Part shown: piece after piece, positions 1-11,425 of the stretch
Layout: each line of letters begins with the position of its first letter
Numbering within the stretch: position 1 is the stretch's first letter
NCBI RefSeq assembly: GCF_010093815.1
Contig: NW_022985561.1
Location: 934,045 to 998,044, forward strand
DNA length: 64,000 nt
Direction of reading: 5' to 3'
DNA from: Pseudovirgaria hyperparasitica
Lineage: Eukaryota > Ascomycota > Dothideomycetes > Acrospermales > Acrospermaceae
Notes under the pieces: model-generated
Databases searched by the model: none
What the model was told of the DNA's origin: nothing
The model's input: only the letters and a program-made list of their open reading frames with translations
Made by a program: the position numbers and the translations under genes

Positions 1-1
1 T

Positions 2-2081
2 TTAGACGACAATTATGATGTCTCAAGAGCCTTGTTACCTGAAGAAGTGGTCGGCATCATGGATCAGCTATTGTGCTACGAGGTCGCCTGGCATCATGGG
101 TATCCTTTGTCACAGACCCTCTTCACGTCGATATATATCGACAGATTATTATGGCCTCCATCAGACTGTCTCTCCGACGCTCAATTCTACCGAGGAATTC
201 GCCCAATGGGCCTTCATCCCCTCCTAGACGTACTCAGATCGTATTGCATTGCCCTTATCAAATGTTGTGATTTGACAATAGAGAAAGTCACTTCTAGAGA
301 CTACTACGAGGAAGAAGACTTTAGTACACATACTTATAACCGAAGTCTACTCCACACAGTACCCCACGACAAGGTCTTGGAGTTACTCCGAAGTTCGATT
401 GAATGGTTGTCCAACAGCCGGAACAGGAGGTCAGTACATGAGAGTCGATCAAAAGTATAATATCCCAAACACTCATTAGACCTAGTGAAGTACATCGAAC
501 AAGTAGAGAGCTTGAGGAGGCACTCATCAATCGACTGACATTCCGAGAGAGAATGCTCTTGGCTGTCGCGCCTGAACAGGAGATTCTAGATCTCGCAGCA
601 GTATGGCCTGCTGTCTCTGCGGCTTTACCACCATTGGAAGCAACGCATTCATTAGGTCGTCCTGTCCCCGACTCGTTCAGTGAGAAGATCCAGCGACGGC
701 TCGCAAGTACCGTGCCTCCACGACCAACTGTCGATTTCACCTTCGCTGCTGCTTATACGAAGCTTGTCCAGCTCTGCAAAGACTGCGAGGATGCACTACG
801 GGTCCTAGAGATTACGACTGAAAGTCCACAGGAGCACTTGTCTTTCATCTGGATGTTTAGCTCTCGCAAACCTGCCCCCCTGGCGTATGCGCGCTCATGT
901 CTTTCAAGCGTATTCTTGGCGCGGACGACTGAAGGTTTCGAGCAACTCATACAAACCGATCTGTCCGAGTTTGTTTTTCCTGCTGACCCCGTCCTCGATC
1001 CAGTAAACTTCACATTGGAGGCTGCGCAAAGCAGTTTTGCCCCGCAGGATAAGCGCCTAGCAATGGCTACTATAATCAATGAATTTACAGGTAGAGCAGC
1101 ACCGCAGTACTTTGACATGTGGAACAGCTTGTGTCAAAACCGATGCCGAACGCGAAGAATGATTTGCAATAACATCCCCTTCATCGACGACTTGCAGTTC
1201 GCTACTGAACAGTTGGACGACGAGTTGCATGACCTCACACATACCATGCGGTATCCCCTTAGTACCTGGGTGTATCACATGAAGCTCCGTATGGTCGAGT
1301 GGGTTGTCCAACTCGGGTTCGAGCAGGAGGTATACCTACCAGACGAACTTGCTGGAATGTATTGGTGGCTGTCCCAGGTCGCAAGTCTGCGCGCATCAGT
1401 GATTGAGCAAGTATACAATCATCTTTCGCGTCGACACGAGATCTTGAGTAATGGTGGAGAGATTGAGAAAGCAGAGACGATTCGAACTACGCAGGCCTTT
1501 GTAAAGGCACTGATGTACGAGGCAACTGGGACGGGAGCTCTCGCCGACGCGATGTATGCACTGTACATGCGCCTACATTATCTTCAGCTCGTTCCTATAC
1601 TGTCAAGACCGTACAGCGAGTCATCACTGCGTTATGAGCTTCGTATGAAGCCTTTCTTACGCCTTAATCCCCCACAGATACCAACATTCGAAGCCTTTGA
1701 GGAAGCGACACGGATGCCATCAGGGTCTCAGGACGATGTCTTTGCCAAATATGATGTTGAAGGCTCTGTCAAAGAGGCGAAAGAGGCCTGGGCAGCCTTG
1801 AAAAGATTGGGGGCCAGAGCTGCAAAGAGCGAGGTCGTCCAAGCTGCATGGGAAAAGGTGAACACACTCGATGCAAGAAACGAAAACTGCTAATCGGACC
1901 ACAGAACCTAGCAAGCACGATCCAATCTTGCATAGCCTGCGGAATCGCAGCCTCGACAATTAGCAATATACCAAAGGACGCGGGCACAGGGAGAGTTAAG
2001 GAGATGTTTCAGGTTGAGATCCCCGGAGAGGGAAAGCGGTATCACGACTGGTGGGTCGTGCCAAAGATCAAGCGGAATTAA
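2..2081 (+). CDS. MAK10: NatC N-acetyltransferase auxiliary subunit Mak10/Naa35 (5' partial)
   Basis: Auxiliary, ribosome-anchoring subunit of the NatC co-translational N-terminal acetyltransferase (Mak3/Mak10/Mak31), which acts on Met-hydrophobic N termini in the cytoplasm. Three exons: 2-429, 480-1857 and 1905-2081. The introns (50 and 47 nt) keep the frame exactly (phases 2 and 0). The N-terminal part has the conserved block LLPEEVVGIMDQLLCYE followed by WHHGYPLSQTLFTS and the YYEEEDFSTHTYNR stretch. The last exon supplies the family's C-terminal end, with SCIACGIAAS and RYHDWWVVPK. The reading frame is open to the window edge, so the start codon lies upstream. About 660 residues are visible and perhaps 60-90 are missing, judging from the usual fungal length. 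The gene converges on the CENP-W-like gene, with about 300 bp between them. The identification rests on recalled family sequence and I consider it secure. Confidence 0.9.
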
Positions 2082-2385
2082 ATAATGCATATTCTTTCTT
2101 TAAAGATTCTAGTCATGACACTGGGGTCACATGCGAAGAGTATATCCTCATACCACGAAACTCGTCATCATTCGTTTCATCTCTGTCACCCATATCCTAG
2201 CTGCAGTACTCCAAGTAGGGCATGGCTTCCTCTAAGGTTATGAGGGTCGATAGCTGCTTTATCGCATCGCCATATAGCTTTATCGCGAGCTGCGGTTCTT
2301 AGATCCTTTAGGACGTCACATATGGATTATGGACTGAGGTCATAACTTGGATATGATCATCGATCATCGTGCGGCGCAAGCATCT

Positions 2386-2789
2386 TCAGCCCTTGAACTT
2401 CCTCAGCGAGTTCTGTACATTATCAGTCCCATGTCTCTGTGCCCAAGTCTCCCCTTCATAATCTCACCTCTCTAACTTTTCGAACCGAACGAGCCGAGAT
2501 TCCCCGTTCCCCAGAGAGCCGTGCCTTGATTGTAGCCTCGCGCATGAGACTATTAGTGATGCGCATCAGTATACGTTCAGTGTGTCGACTCGTGTGTACG
2601 TCGGTACTTTACTAACTCTTGAATGAACAGCGTGTAGTCCAGGAATATCTGTGACAGGTTAGAAGGGTATGTGTGGGGTACGATAGAGTTGCGGACCATA
2701 ATATCGACATTCTTGCTCAGATTGCGGTTGCTGTGCGCTTTCACGATGCGTTTGACTGTAGAGCGCGGGTACAGTTGTTGAGGCGCCAT
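2386..2789 (-). CDS. WIP1: CENP-W/Wip1-like histone-fold kinetochore protein, 77 aa in four exons
   Basis: Small histone-fold protein of the inner kinetochore (CCAN). In the family it pairs with CENP-T (Cnn1 in yeast). Four exons on the minus strand: 2697-2789, 2617-2648, 2468-2549 and 2386-2412. Introns are 48, 67 and 55 nt, and the total is 78 codons with consistent phases. Exon 1 reads MAPQQLYPRSTVKRIVKAHS, then NRNLSKNVDIM. Exon 2 gives IFLDYTLFIQ. Exon 3 gives LMREATIKARLSGERG and ISARSVRKVRE. Exon 4 ends in NSLRKFKG. That layout (basic start, helix with LDY..F.Q, R..A..V, terminal RKFKG) is the one I recall for fungal CENP-W. The second donor is GTTAGT, which is non-consensus but gives the only continuous frame. 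The short exons hide the gene from simple ORF calling. The promoter must lie in the 220 bp before the end of PRE5. The family call is good; the exon 2/3 junction is the least certain part. Confidence 0.78.
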
Positions 2790-3009
2790 GATTATCTGGT
2801 ACGCGTGTATGTAGGTGAGGCGGGATGTTTTGATGTTGACGTTCGAGGGTCAACACGACCAATGCTCGATGTCACGTGGGCATTACCATCTCACTGTAAT
2901 CAGGAAAATGCGCTGTAATTCTGCTGCCTCGTTCGAATACGATGTGGCTCGTTTCTGATTACAGTGCTATTGCAGAAGAGTACACATTCAATCTACGGCT
3001 TCACAATTT

Positions 3010-3894
3010 TCATGAGTCGACCTCCATTGACTCTCCACCCTCTGCAGTGGTCTCCTCCTTATTCTCGAAAGTAGCATCCAGCCAGCCAGTCAACTCATGG
3101 CCCTCATAAAGCACGAACTCCTCGCTCACGCCACTAACACCGACCGATGTGTTATCCACTGTAAGCTCCTTGTCCTGGCTCAGGCTTTCCTTCAATGCTC
3201 TAAGCGCATGCTTGACCAAATCCTCACGGCTGCTACCAGCAAACTCGTCCAAGTTCCTCTCGAGGTAGGTCCTTGCCATCTGGCTACGTGCTCCGATCCC
3301 ACATGCTAGCATCTCCTGTGTCACACCGCTCGGCTGGAACTCGAACAGATGTGGGCCCGTAGCATCGACACCAGCTATTAGGAGACCGACTCCGTATGGT
3401 CGCTTGCCGTACGATTGGGTATTACTTTGTGCACGGTCGCCAATGCGGTTGGTAATCTCAGCTAAGCCAATTGGGCGGTCATATGTGAGGCGGGACGCGA
3501 GTGATTGTTGCTTCATGAAGTTGGAGAGGACGCGAGCATCTGATGCGAGACCGGCCAAAGCGACACCGTAGTGGGTGTCAATAGGGATAATCTTCTTTTG
3601 GTAGGAGGACAGCTCTTCTGCATTTCGCTGCGAAGAAGAGGTAAGCTTTTGGTCATGGCAAAAGAGGATTGTGAATCATATTTGTACCTTCAGAGCCGCG
3701 AGAACTGCATGCGTCTTGCTGACGATCCCGACAACGACTGAGCCTTGCTTGACGGCTTCCTGTGCGTACTCTACTTGAAATATACGGCCTTGCGGCGAGC
3801 TGTATGATTGTTAGTAGCTTGTAGAGGACATATTAGGACCTCAAGATAGAGCTCACAATGTCACGGAATCGTTATCGTAGTTGTTTCTGAACAT
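3010..3894 (-). CDS. PRE5: 20S proteasome subunit alpha-6 (Pre5/PSMA1)
   Basis: Alpha-ring subunit of the 20S proteasome core. Alpha subunits are structural and gate the chamber; they carry no catalytic threonine. Three exons on the minus strand: about 3857-3894, 3689-3799 (edges good to about 1 nt) and 3010-3627. Exon 1 starts [12 protein letters not shown]. The exon 1/2 junction rebuilds the alpha-type N-terminal signature ([20 protein letters not shown]). The body has [47 protein letters not shown] and [14 protein letters not shown], which match alpha-6 rather than the other alphas. The protein is about 255 aa, the usual length, and ends in an acidic tail (GGESMEVDS), as is common for this subunit. 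It is head-to-head with VPS55 across 555 bp. I saw no clear PACE/Rpn4 box there. Confidence 0.93.
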
Positions 3895-4449
3895 CTTGAA
3901 GTATGACTAAGTTCAGAAGCAGAGGAGGTTACTTCACAGAGCTTTGGGAAATTCAGCCGGACAGAAAGGTCACAAGTGTCTCTTTGCTAATCGTGCTGGG
4001 TGCAGAATGGCGAGTTGTAGTGTTGCGATGAGGATGAGTGTCAGAGCTGGAACTGGAAGGGCCTGATCGGGATATCTTGTGACGGAGTGCGACGAAGTTT
4101 AAGGTGTCGAGGGGGATCGAACAGATGGAGCGTTGTAGTATTCTCATCGAGGTCGTAAGAAGTCGTAAACGCGGCCGCTGCAACCTGATGAAGCTCCGGC
4201 AGGGATCATTTAAGCCTCAGGCGCCAATAACGAACCGTAAGTTAAGCTCCTCATGGATGTCACAAGTTTAGTACAAGCATAAGACCAGCCACGCGGAGTT
4301 TCAATACACCATTCTCGAGAACCAGAGCCTCTAAATATCACCCTGACATTTGAACGCATATTGGCGCTTGATTAGTATCATATTGCTCGCGGGTACCCAG
4401 ATCACGTCTCTTCGCATCCTCGATCGACCAACATCGAAGCGCCACCACG
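3895..4449. promoter_or_regulatory. Shared upstream region of PRE5 and VPS55
   Basis: This 555-bp stretch lies between two divergent start codons and has no convincing coding exon. It must contain both promoters and 5' leaders. A short open frame on the minus strand (3953-4183) is rich in R, S and T and looks like chance. I could not identify a specific transcription-factor site. Confidence 0.4.
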
Positions 4450-4949
4450 ATGGCCGGTCTCAAAACCATCATCGCATTATCATTTGTATGTTTGTCACTG
4501 CTCGAGGCTTGGTGGGGTAAATCAGCTCTGACCATCGTATAGGTTCTTGCGATCGGCTTCCTCTTGGTCATATTGTCGTCGGCGCTATGGAAGAAGTACT
4601 ATACTCTACTTGTCGTCGCAACCTACGTCGTAGCGCCTATACCGAACTGGCTTTGCGGCAGAGCGGCAAATAATGATGACTTTATGGAAAGCTCTGGGAA
4701 CGGAATCGTAGACTTTGGAAGGTTCTTGACTGGCTTCTTGGTAGTCATGGGCGTCGGTATGTTGGATCCCCAAAGACGTCCTCTGCGAGACCTCCGCCAC
4801 TAATAAATGCTGTAGCCTTGCCTGCTGTACTTGCCCACTGTCATATCATCGCCAACCTTGCTATGGTCATGTCCATTATCGGGGGGTTCCTCATCTACGG
4901 CACCATAATCTCCTTTACAATGTTCTTTCAGGAGGATGAAGAGTTTTGA
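4450..4949 (+). CDS. VPS55: Vacuolar protein sorting protein Vps55 (LEPROT family)
   Basis: Four-helix membrane protein of late endosomes. With Vps68 it promotes the step from endosome to vacuole. Three exons: 4450-4485, 4543-4756 and 4816-4949, with phases 0 and 1, giving 127 aa. The family pattern is clear: first helix IIALSFVLAIGFLLVILSSA; second helix before APIPNWLCGR; a polar loop; third helix GRFLTGFLVVMGVALPAVLA leading into HCHIIANLAMVMS; fourth helix GGFLIYGTIISFTMFF; acidic end QEDEEF. The length matches yeast and human members (about 130 aa). The start is the only ATG that keeps the first helix intact. The gene converges on VPS68, 356 bp apart. Confidence 0.93.
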
Positions 4950-5305
4950 AGTACATCAGATGAAGGGTGTGCCGATGGTTTGCGCAGGAATTTCACGACG
5001 CTTTGGAGCACAGCAGGGTCTCATAATATGGAATGTATGATCTAGCAACTATAATTCGTTCCGAAACGGCGTATAGAGGCATGGAGCAGTTCATCATCAC
5101 GAGTACCGGATCACAACAGCACTAGACACGCACTACTTTTGGCTTCGTCGGGAGACCTAGTAACAGAAGTCTGGCGAAAGGCAACAGCTTGATTGATATG
5201 AATACGTAGTGTACAAATCTGATCCTTACGCCGCAAATTTGACGTAGACTCATTATGCTCAGAGGCATCGCTAATTCGAGATATATGCTACTACAACTAC
5301 CGTCT
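4950..5305. other. Intergenic space between the convergent VPS55 and VPS68 genes
   Basis: About 356 bp holding the 3' ends of both transcripts. No coding signal or repeat was seen. Confidence 0.5.
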
Positions 5306-5981
5306 TCATAGCGCAAGATTGTATGTGTATTCATCCTCCATGTTCTGCACAATCCATAGGACGACGGAACTACACTCAGTGTTAGCGTCTCGTTTGAGAT
5401 CTCCTTCTCATAAAGGCATACCTGAGCATAATGAGGCCGTTTGCGATGACGTTGGCAATACCGAACCAAAGGGTCTGCAAAGGGTATTCGTGTATGACAT
5501 ACTTCAAAACCATGACACTCTGTGCAGCAGTCAATATTGATCTAGAGGGTGTGATTCACGGTGACATACAACTGATCCAGCCAATCCACCAGCCATCAGC
5601 GCAAACCCGAAGAACAGGACGGCCTTGGCTTTCCAAGCAACCCCATTTCCAGAATAGCTGAAACTGTCTGCACTCAGTCTGGTCTTGTCGATTGAGTTAA
5701 TCACCAGCATGCCGAGGGCAGAGCAAATGCCAGGTATCCAGTCGATGAACGTGATGTGGATTTCGGAACCATTGCGTTTAGATTTGGAGAAGGCGCAGGC
5801 GTCGATAAAGAAGTAAAAGCCGAGAGAGAACTAGATAGCGCCTTGTTAGCAAGACAGAAGATACATCTCGGATGCTACGTCAAGTTACCAGAGCTCCGGC
5901 GATGTAGACGCCTGCCGTTCGACTATTGGCGTTGTTGAGCCACTGAGGCTTTGGGAATCGGAAGAGCCTATGCTCCGACAT
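5306..5981 (-). CDS. VPS68: Vacuolar protein sorting protein Vps68 (TMEM50/UPF0220 family)
   Basis: Tetraspanning membrane protein that partners with Vps55 at late endosomes. Four exons on the minus strand: 5889-5981, 5570-5830, 5422-5519 and 5306-5369. All phases fit, giving 171 aa. The product starts MSEHRLFRFPKPQWLNNANS. Helix 1 is GVYIAGALFSLGFYFFIDAC. Helix 2 follows HITFIDWIPGICSALGMLVI. The conserved SIDKTRL and AWKAKAVLFFGFALMAGGLA segments follow, then helix 4 (WFGIANVIANGLIMLSSVVL) and a tail QNMEDEYTYNLAL. The length is the usual one for the family. The gene is divergent from LOC1 (261 bp between starts), suggesting a shared promoter. The exon structure is inferred by eye but is internally consistent. 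Confidence 0.92.
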
Positions 5982-6242
5982 ATCTACAATAGTAACACGT
6001 AGCGGACTGTGGTATTTGAGTGGTGCTTATCTTCTCGCGATTCGTAGTGATGTCGCTGGTGTTCTGGCTGGAGGCTTGAATGCTGGCGCGGAGGTGGAAG
6101 CAGGCGCAGACTGAAGCTCCACTAGTAGACTTTAGAAGCTAGGCTCGATTTGTACTAGGTACACAATTAAATATCCCCCGGTATTCTGCACCATCCTCTT
6201 CTTCCTACCGCAAAACGAACGAAACTCGAGCGCATTCTTGAC
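5982..6242. promoter_or_regulatory. Bidirectional promoter of VPS68 and LOC1
   Basis: Only 261 bp separate the two divergent start codons, so the promoters must overlap. No named motif could be assigned. Confidence 0.45.
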
Positions 6243-6878
6243 ATGGCGCCTACAAAACCACAATCCAGCAAGAGCAGAAAGCCACCAAGCTCGGGTCCGA
6301 AAGGCAAGGTTGGCAAGTCGAAACCTAAAGGTCCTCCGCCAAAACCGCAGCAAGTCAAGACGAAGCGACCGACATCGTCTGCAAAGCCAAAGCGCAAGGT
6401 ATACACAGAAAAGGAACTCGATATTCCAAAACTGAATATGATCACTCCGGCTGGTGTGCAGAAGCCCAAGGGAAAAAAGAAAGGCAAAATTTTCGTGGAT
6501 GACCAGGTACGGTTCCTATCTCAAGTTGCCCTAACGAGGTCTGATCATGATCGTAGGAGAGCATGATGACCATTCTTGCCATAGTAAATGCAGAGAAAGA
6601 AGGGCAAATCGAGTCAAAGATGATGAAGGCGAGACAGATGGAGGAGATTCGTGAAGCCAGACGTCAAGAGGCGGAAGCACGACAACAGCATAAACGGGAA
6701 AAACTTGTAAGTGTTGTGGGCCCTGTATTATTGAGTTCCTGCTGACGCTTTTGTTTAGGAGGAAACCAAGGATTTAATTCGAAAAAGTCGCAAGCGAAAG
6801 TCGGACACCACCTCCACGGATGCTGAGAAAGTCGCAAAGACGGAGAAGCCCGGCAAGAAGCGTGTCTCTTTTGGTTGA
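6243..6878 (+). CDS. LOC1: 60S ribosome biogenesis / mRNA-localisation protein Loc1
   Basis: Basic nucleolar RNA-binding protein needed for 60S subunit assembly and, in yeast, ASH1 mRNA localisation. Three exons: 6243-6506, 6557-6706 and 6759-6878 (88, 50 and 40 codons, all phase 0), giving 177 aa. The N-terminal 60 residues are a Lys/Pro/Ser-rich basic tail. The conserved core follows: [40 protein letters not shown] and [20 protein letters not shown]. After that comes a charged helix ([19 protein letters not shown]) and the typical ending GKKRVSFG. Its length is close to other filamentous-fungal Loc1 proteins. It is tail-to-tail with the hydrolase gene, only 60 bp apart, so the 3' untranslated regions must nearly touch or overlap. 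Confidence 0.88.
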
Positions 6879-6938
6879 TTTTATATCTATCCAAGCTCTA
6901 TCGATCTATATATTTGCACCACTGCACTCTCGAGAGGA

Positions 6939-8464
6939 CTACTGGCCAGCAGAAACATGTAGGCGCCGCCTCATGGGGTCAAATGCGCTACCCATATTCG
7001 AGTGTTCAGCAGTAGAGGAAAGGGCGCCGACAGCCTTGAGATCTGTCTCAAATGCCATTCTATTGAGAAATGCGGCGACCTAGAAGGCATCAGTGGATAT
7101 CTTGTTGCATGGGCTATGTTACCTACAGGCTTGGCGAGCCAGCGCTGGCCTCCAGTCTCGAACCAACTCAGATGGCCCCCCAGGGACGTTGTCAGAAGAA
7201 CAGTAAAAGGGTTTTGTTTGAATTCACCGTATGGAATGGCATCGTTGGCGGCGATCTAGAGATCAAATCAGCAAAACGCCAGCAGACACCGATTCAACAA
7301 CACAAACCGGGTCATCTTCCGCGTTGATGGCCAGAAAAGGGATCCTGACGGACAAAAGTGAATCGCAGGACGAAGCGTCACGGTAGTACGCTCTCTCGGT
7401 AGGATAGCCCCATGTGGGACATTGTATCACACTAGACAATTACATAAGAAAAGATCCATCCAGGGTGGTTTGTACGAACCGGTCGAACTCGTGTAGGTAT
7501 TTTGTCTTTCGGAGCGCGTCAAGGTTAATCGCCGTGTACTTTGACACCTCTTCGGCATGACTAGACTTGTCAGTGCGAGATCACGCATTCTTTGGACATG
7601 GATCTCACCGCTCGATTAATGCTTTCATGTTAGTTCCCATAGTCTTGGAGTATACCTCCATCCCGACCCACGATCTCTGCAGAGCGACACTGCTGGCGTC
7701 GAGATCCCATGGGTTTGAACAGACTACGGCAGCTTTCAATGCACAGTTCGCGCCCTCCTCACCGATGTACTAGGCAAAGTCAGCTTGTGCGATGTTGTAA
7801 GCCATATCTAGAGATACCCTACATTAGTGATAATATTGGCGCCAAGTGAGAAGCCTATGCCAAACAGTGGGCGGTTAGGAAAGGTTTTCCTCAGCCACTT
7901 GACTACTTGACGAACGTCCCATGTTGCACGGGCGTTATATAGAACTCCGGATGTGACCTTTGACATGGCACACCCTCTAGAGTTTACGACGCACGCCTCC
8001 CATTCCTGATTCTCGACCAGGGGTGCTAGACACTGTCGAAGATAGATCTCATATGAACCGCCGCTGAGACCATGCAACGCTATTAGCATCGGCTTCGAAT
8101 TGCTCGAGCCAATGTTGTCAAACTCTTTTTCCGTGAAATATGTCGTTCGTGCGGGCAGAGTGGTATCCACCTCGCCACGCTCATGAACGACAAAATCAAC
8201 AGTGAAGCTGCCGATGAATTCTGTGCCTTCTGACTGGAATATCTTTCGTTTGTAGTGCATTTGAGGTCCCTCAGCCTTGACTGCTGTCCACATGGTTTGA
8301 AGATGTCCATTGAAAAGGAGCGGGTTCAGCCGGCATGGCGGGGTCGTATTCTTGCAAAAGTCATCCAGACCTTCTTGCGTTCCATCCTGCAATGGTATCT
8401 TAATTGCAGCCGGCGAATGATGGAACGAGTTTGTGGCATAGCCTAACCATGATGATAGACCCAT
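6939..8464 (-). CDS. Alpha/beta hydrolase of the Eht1/Eeb1/ABHD1-3/YheT family
   Basis: Predicted serine hydrolase or acyltransferase. Yeast relatives make medium-chain fatty-acid ethyl esters and animal ABHD3 is a phospholipase, so the substrate here is unknown. Six exons on the minus strand: 7823-8464, 7609-7769, 7480-7560, 7308-7431, 7127-7255 and 6939-7079. They total 425 aa with every phase consistent. Family marks are the N-terminal NPLLFNGHLQTMW, the LIALHGLSGGSYE oxyanion region, the nucleophile elbow GFSLG (Ser206), the acid in NAEDDP (Asp334 or 335) and the base in GGHLSWFE (His364). A complete Ser-Asp-His triad is therefore visible. The first donor (GTAGGG) was chosen because it alone yields IITN-YIGEEG, the conserved join. 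The start at 8464 is the first ATG. Divergent from SCC4. Confidence 0.88.
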
Positions 8465-8874
8465 GACTGTGATCGCCCGATGGTGATAGAATGGAGGCTC
8501 TGCAAATTGGCGAAATATCTACACACATATATAAAACGTGTTCACTTTGCGGACTTTATATGATAATCAGGTCAATGCACAGCTGTACTTGCCTCGGCCG
8601 GCGCGAATGTGTAACAATCCCCGATGCGGCGTGGGATTCCGTCCGTCCATGCATCTGGCATCCATGTTCGCGCACGCAACACGTGCTGACGTGATGGACG
8701 CGCTAGTGGTTCTGCCTAAGGTTTCACGGTCGCAACGACGCAACCACAGCCAAGTGCATCCCCATACCACACCACGCCCTGGCTTCCGACTCTCCATGGT
8801 GCCGTAGGGAGAAGCTTCGTGTTGACACCAGTCTCTCTGACGATGTTTGCCGCCTGTAGATCACGGAAATAGTG
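8465..8874. promoter_or_regulatory. Shared upstream region of the hydrolase gene and SCC4
   Basis: 410 bp between two divergent starts. No coding exon or named motif was recognised. Confidence 0.35.
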
Positions 8875-11425
8875 ATGTCGTACCCATACCAGAATCAGTA
8901 TCCCAATAATGGCAATCAGTACTATCCGCCGCAGTACCCTCAACCGCAACCTGGACAGTATATGAGTTCGGTTTCGACGAATCAGCCCCAGGCCCCTCCG
9001 ACGTACCAAGCACCCCCACCGCAATACCCTCAGCCCAACTACGCGTTACATGGAAACCCTAGAGCTTACTTCAACAACCAGAACCCCCAACCATATATAC
9101 AAGCTCGGCCTCAACCGCAGCAGCAACCATACGGGCAGCAAGTACCAGGACCGCGTTCTATTACCTCGACGGCGGCGCTACCGCACCAACAGCAGCAGCA
9201 GCAGCAGCCTCCTCCGCCTCAGAGACCCTCATCAGGAACACAGAGACCAGCGTCTGGACATCATGGGCCGCCTCCTACAGCCCCGAGAACCCCGAATCCC
9301 TCCCTGAAAGCTTCGACCCATTTGACATCTTCACAGCCTCCTCAAAGTGCACCTGCAGCAACAGATCAGCCATCATCTTCTTTTGCCCCGGTGGCACATA
9401 GGCCTACAAACTACCAAACGCTTTTATTGTCTCTTGCAGAACATTATGTTGAAGCTGCCCACCAGCTTGGGCCTATGGCTGCTCTGCCGGGAAATGCTGA
9501 GGATCTGAAGAGATATCGCAAATTGATGGCGACGGCGCTGGGATGTTTTCAAGCAGTGTTAAAGACGTGGAAATTCGCGCCGCGTGATGAGGCCCTGGTA
9601 CGATTACGCTATGCTGTACTACTATCAGAGGAAACAGTAAATCAGCATGAGGTGGAGGAGGTGCTGAGCAAAGGCATACAAGTATGCGACAGAAACAAGA
9701 TATACGATTTGAAGTACAGCATGCAACATCTGGTAGCACGAGAGCTGTTTAAGACGAACCCACGCGCTGCGCTGAAAACGATCGACAAGATCCTGCCAGA
9801 GGTTGAAGCGTACGTAATGCATTCCTGCCGATCTTGACATTAATTGACTGGGACAGAGAGCAACACACACCGTGGGTATACGCCTTCAGCTTCTTGAGGG
9901 TGACCTTAGCTCTCCAATATCCCTCGCAGATGGAGGTGTCGTCTACAGTACAAACACTACGAAACATTTCTAATCTAGCAGAAGACAAAGCCGATATATC
10001 CGTATACACGACCTGCAAGGCCTTGGAGGCATTGATCCATCTCCGAAGCACTAACCTAGACAACCTCTTGGCAACGCGCGAGGCCATCGCGGACGCTCGT
10101 GCCAAACAGCTAGCGATCAAAGGTCAGGATCTGTCCCCGGTGATAGCAATGCTCGACATGGTTGATCTCGCGACTTGTCTGCGCTCGGGCGATTTTGGGC
10201 AACTTCCCGAGAAACTGAGCAACCTGCATAACTCGCTTGATGAGCGGCTCCATGCGAGTAGCTCGATGCAAGACAACACGTTCTCCGTGCTCATTGATCA
10301 AGGGGCTGGGGGCAAGTTGACGACAAGCACGAGCGGAATCTTCCGGAGGTCCTCGGACGGCCGCGATATGCTCGTGTTTTCATGGCTCGCACGGGGTGAT
10401 TTGTCGGCGTTGGGGTACTTTCTGAGTGGCATTACGACCTTTATGAAGCAGAGCGAGTCCTTTACGAAGCCTGAGAAGTATCTCCGCGAGGCACTCAAGC
10501 AGATGCGGTGTAAGAGACAGCACGTTCTTGGAGTTGTAACTTTTGGACCGACTAACCCGCTCTAGTGTCGAGACAAGACAAGACCGGCCAGACGTCCATC
10601 CCCGAGACAGAGAAACGAATCGGATGGCAGGCAAGCCTCGAATGGTTCATCCAGCTCCAGCTCGCGTTCATCTCCTGCACCCACAGGGACTGGCACGGCG
10701 CGCAGAAGACGCTAACACACCTCAAAGACACCCTCTCCGACGTCTCCACCCAAAACACCGAGCTCCCCCTCCAATTCGTAACATACCTGACCGGCATGAC
10801 AGAACAAGGCCTCGGCAACCTCGACGAAGCCCTCACAATCTACCAATCCCCCTGCCTCACCCTCCCGGACGAATCCAAATCCCGCCCCGGCGACCCCGCC
10901 AGCGACCTCCGCATCCTCTCCTCCATCGCCCAACTCTTCATCCTCCAACACCCCGCCCACCCCCACAACTCCCTCTGCCCCATCCTCCTCGCCGCCCTCC
11001 AGCCCCTCTGCAAACACCACCCAAACCTCAACATCCGCGCCGCCTTCGGCCTCGTCTCCGCCTTTGCCACCCAGCCCCCCAGCGTCGTCCACTCGAAAGA
11101 CTGCATCCACAAAGCCCTCATCGCAACAAAGGCCTCGGGCAACGCCCAGCTGCTCGCCGTCCTCTTCACCGCCATGGCAGATCGCTTCTTCAGAGGTACG
11201 GCCGGCGATCAGAGCTCAAAGGGCGCGAAGAGTGCGCGCATTACGACGGCGCGTTGGGGTGATCCGCTGTGGAAGTGTCTTGGTGCGCATCTTGCGTGCG
11301 ACGATTATGTGTTTAGGGGGAAGGCGGTGGAGGCGGAGGCGGCGAGGCGGGAGATGGCGGCGTTGTTGCCCGGGTTGCCGGAGGGGTTGAAGGGGGGGTT
11401 GCTCGGACATGGGGTGGGTGGGTGA
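8875..11425 (+). CDS. SCC4: Cohesin loading factor subunit Scc4/MAU2
   Basis: TPR-like subunit of the Scc2-Scc4 (NIPBL-MAU2) complex that loads cohesin onto chromatin. Three exons: 8875-9809, 9857-10509 and 10566-11425, giving 815 aa. Residues 1-170 are disordered and rich in Q, P, Y and N (YPQPQPGQY, a QQQQQQQ run, PPPPQRPSS). The helical-repeat body starts at NYQTLLLSLAEHYVEAAHQL and continues with KLMATALGCFQAVLKTWKFA and VRLRYAVLLSEET. Exon 3 carries GWQASLEWFIQLQLAFISC and the final repeats. ATG at 8875 is the first in frame; a GTG lies just before it. The second donor was placed at GTAAGA (10510) because it alone keeps the frame. Exon 3 is distinctly richer in C-ending codons than exons 1-2, for no reason I can see. 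The long Q/P-rich head is filamentous-fungal in style. Confidence 0.87.

Noticed and set aside
3953-4183. 76-aa minus-strand ORF upstream of PRE5
   Set aside because: Low-complexity R/S/T composition in a promoter region, and PRE5 already has its conserved start at 3894.
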